From NCBI GenBank assembly GCA_963822465.1, contig CAWGHP010000001.1:124001-188000 (forward strand): a stretch of DNA of 64,000 bases, read 5' to 3'. The stretch comes from Dokdonella sp963822465 (GTDB lineage: Bacteria; Pseudomonadota; Gammaproteobacteria; Xanthomonadales; Rhodanobacteraceae). A program made the translations under genes and the position numbers. Below the pieces are notes generated by a model that saw only the letters and a list, made by a program, of their open reading frames with translations, did not search any database and had not been told where the DNA came from. Shown here piece after piece: positions 63,034-64,000 of the stretch (position 1 is its first letter; every line of letters starts with the position of its first letter).

Positions 63034-64000
63034 CTAGCCTATCCCGCGCTGGTCGCCGCGCTTGCGCACGATCAACATGGCCAGTTCGAGCGACTGCTCG
63101 TAGTTCAGGCGCGGATCGACTGACGACTTGTAGGCGCGGGTCAGGTCGTTCTCGGTCAGGTCGCGCGCGCCGCCCATGCATTCGGTGACGTTTTCTCCGG
63201 TCAGCTCGAGGTGGACGCCGCCGAGGCGCGTGCCTGCCGCCGCATGGATGTCAAACGACTGGTCGAGTTCGTCGCGGATGTTCTCGAATCGGCGCGTCTT
63301 CACGCCACTGCCGAGTGACTCGGTATTGCCGTGCATCGGATCGCAACACCACAGCACCTTGCGCCCGGACGCTTTCACTGCGGAAAGCAGGGGCGGCAAT
63401 GCCTTGGCGACGTGCCTGGCGCCCATGCGATGGATCAGGGTCAGTCGGCCGGGCTCGTTGTCGGGATCGAGCACGTCGATCAGTCGCAGCAGCTGGTCGG
63501 GCTGGGTCGATACGCCGACCTTCACGCCGATCGGATTGCGGATGCCACGGCAATACTCCACGTGAGCGCCACCGATGTCGGCGGTGCGCATGCCGATCCA
63601 GGGGAAATGCGTCGACAGGTTGAACCAACCCCAGTGGCGCGGAACCTGGCGCGTCAGCGCCTCTTCGTAGTGCAGCAGGAGGGCTTCGTGCGAAGTATGG
63701 AAATCGACGCGCTGGAACTCGCCGACCGGCCTTCCGGCCAGGGTTTCCATGAAACGCAGCGAGTTGCCGATGGATTCGACCATCTGCCGGTACTCGCCCT
63801 GCAGCGGCGAATGCTCGACCCAGGCGAGATCCCAGTATTCCGGGTGATGCAGGTCGGCGAAGCCACCATCGATCAGCGCCCTGACGAAGTTCATCGTCAT
63901 CGCCGAACGTGCATGGCCCTTGATCAGGCGTCTCGGATCGGGGCGACGGCTGTCGCTGTCAAACGCGGGGCCGTTGACGATATCGCCGCGATAGCACGGC
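63034..64000 (-). CDS. class II 3-deoxy-7-phosphoheptulonate (DAHP) synthase, 5' end outside the window
   Basis: The frame runs from the right window edge to TAG 63034, about 321 residues; the N-terminus lies beyond. It joins phosphoenolpyruvate and erythrose-4-phosphate at the start of the shikimate pathway. Class II (plant/mycobacterial type) landmarks are CYRGDIVNG, SDSRRPDPRRLIKGHARSA, HTSHEALLLHYEEALTR, STHFPWIGMRT, EYCRGIRNPIGVKVG, WCCDPMHGNT and GGVHLELTGENVTECMGG. The internal ATG at 63900 is not the true start. Confidence 0.95.
   Translation of the reverse strand, partial: PCYRGDIVNGPAFDSDSRRPDPRRLIKGHARSAMTMNFVRALIDGGFADLHHPEYWDLAWVEHSPLQGEYRQMVESIGNSLRFMETLAGRPVGEFQRVDFHTSHEALLLHYEEALTRQVPRHWGWFNLSTHFPWIGMRTADIGGAHVEYCRGIRNPIGVKVGVSTQPDQLLRLIDVLDPDNEPGRLTLIHRMGARHVAKALPPLLSAVKASGRKVLWCCDPMHGNTESLGSGVKTRRFENIRDELDQSFDIHAAAGTRLGGVHLELTGENVTECMGGARDLTENDLTRAYKSSVDPRLNYEQSLELAMLIVRKRGDQRGIG

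Overview
The window comes from a GC-rich gammaproteobacterium, most likely of the order Lysobacterales (Xanthomonadales), close to Rhodanobacteraceae/Dokdonella-type organisms. The evidence is the Xanthomonas-type arginine cluster (N-acetylornithine carbamoyltransferase, acetylcitrulline deacetylase and a fused N-acetylglutamate kinase-synthase, in the order argF-argG-argE-argB-argC-argH-proB-proA). Supporting signs are the intergenic repeats typical of that order and a secreted protein ending in the order's familiar ...DGFE tail. Genes are packed with many ATGA/GTGA stop-start overlaps. No phage, transposase, CRISPR array or rRNA is seen.

Layout. 1-4.3 kb: the end of a HutD-like gene, a repeat-bearing spacer, then a minus-strand operon hisS - MIO ammonia-lyase (histidine type, with an unusual insert) - Rieske ferredoxin. 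4.4 kb: tRNA-Pro(CGG) with promoter and terminators. 4.7-9.3 kb: a TPR-sulfotransferase and a TonB-dependent receptor in one operon. 9.4-18.8 kb: a catabolic module around an IclR-type regulator. A minus arm carries regulator, PcaF-type thiolase and M20 peptidase. A plus arm carries aminotransferase, aldehyde dehydrogenase, CoA-transferase A and B and a second aminotransferase. A 21-bp palindrome sits in the divergent promoter. 18.8-30.8 kb: exported or metal-dependent hydrolases (PHP/CehA-like, S9, P1/DmpA, amidohydrolase), a Rieske oxygenase, an APC transporter and a flavin/4Fe-4S amine dehydrogenase of the trimethylamine/histamine dehydrogenase family.

30.9-31.7 kb is a gene-free 0.8-kb imperfect inverted-repeat element. 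31.7-43.2 kb holds a two-subunit molybdenum hydroxylase, a lipocalin lipoprotein, a secreted CGTase-like GH13 enzyme, a large secreted PQQ-like beta-propeller protein, a small membrane methyltransferase-like protein and a Shewanella-like phosphatase. 43.2-48.3 kb (minus) has a CotH-like exported protein, a DUF4956 membrane protein, a flavin-dependent halogenase-like enzyme and a PIG-L deacetylase. 48.6-58.4 kb (minus) is the proline/arginine cluster. 58.5-64 kb has a glycine-zipper protein, cysS, sufE, a glycosyltransferase, a PAP2 phosphatase and a truncated class II DAHP synthase.

The most interesting signal is in the leader of the arginine cluster. A 34-codon reading frame with an Arg-Ala-Arg-Arg cluster lies directly before a factor-independent terminator. 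Its last codons (GGCCGGG, at the stop codon) are perfectly complementary to the terminator's 5' arm. This is the layout of a ribosome-mediated transcription attenuator, here apparently sensing arginine. Other points of interest are the ammonia-lyase translationally coupled to hisS, an amine dehydrogenase whose substrate-cage positions differ from trimethylamine dehydrogenase, a possible two-transaminase route into 3-oxoadipate, and heptamer repeats that have entered the argG coding sequence.
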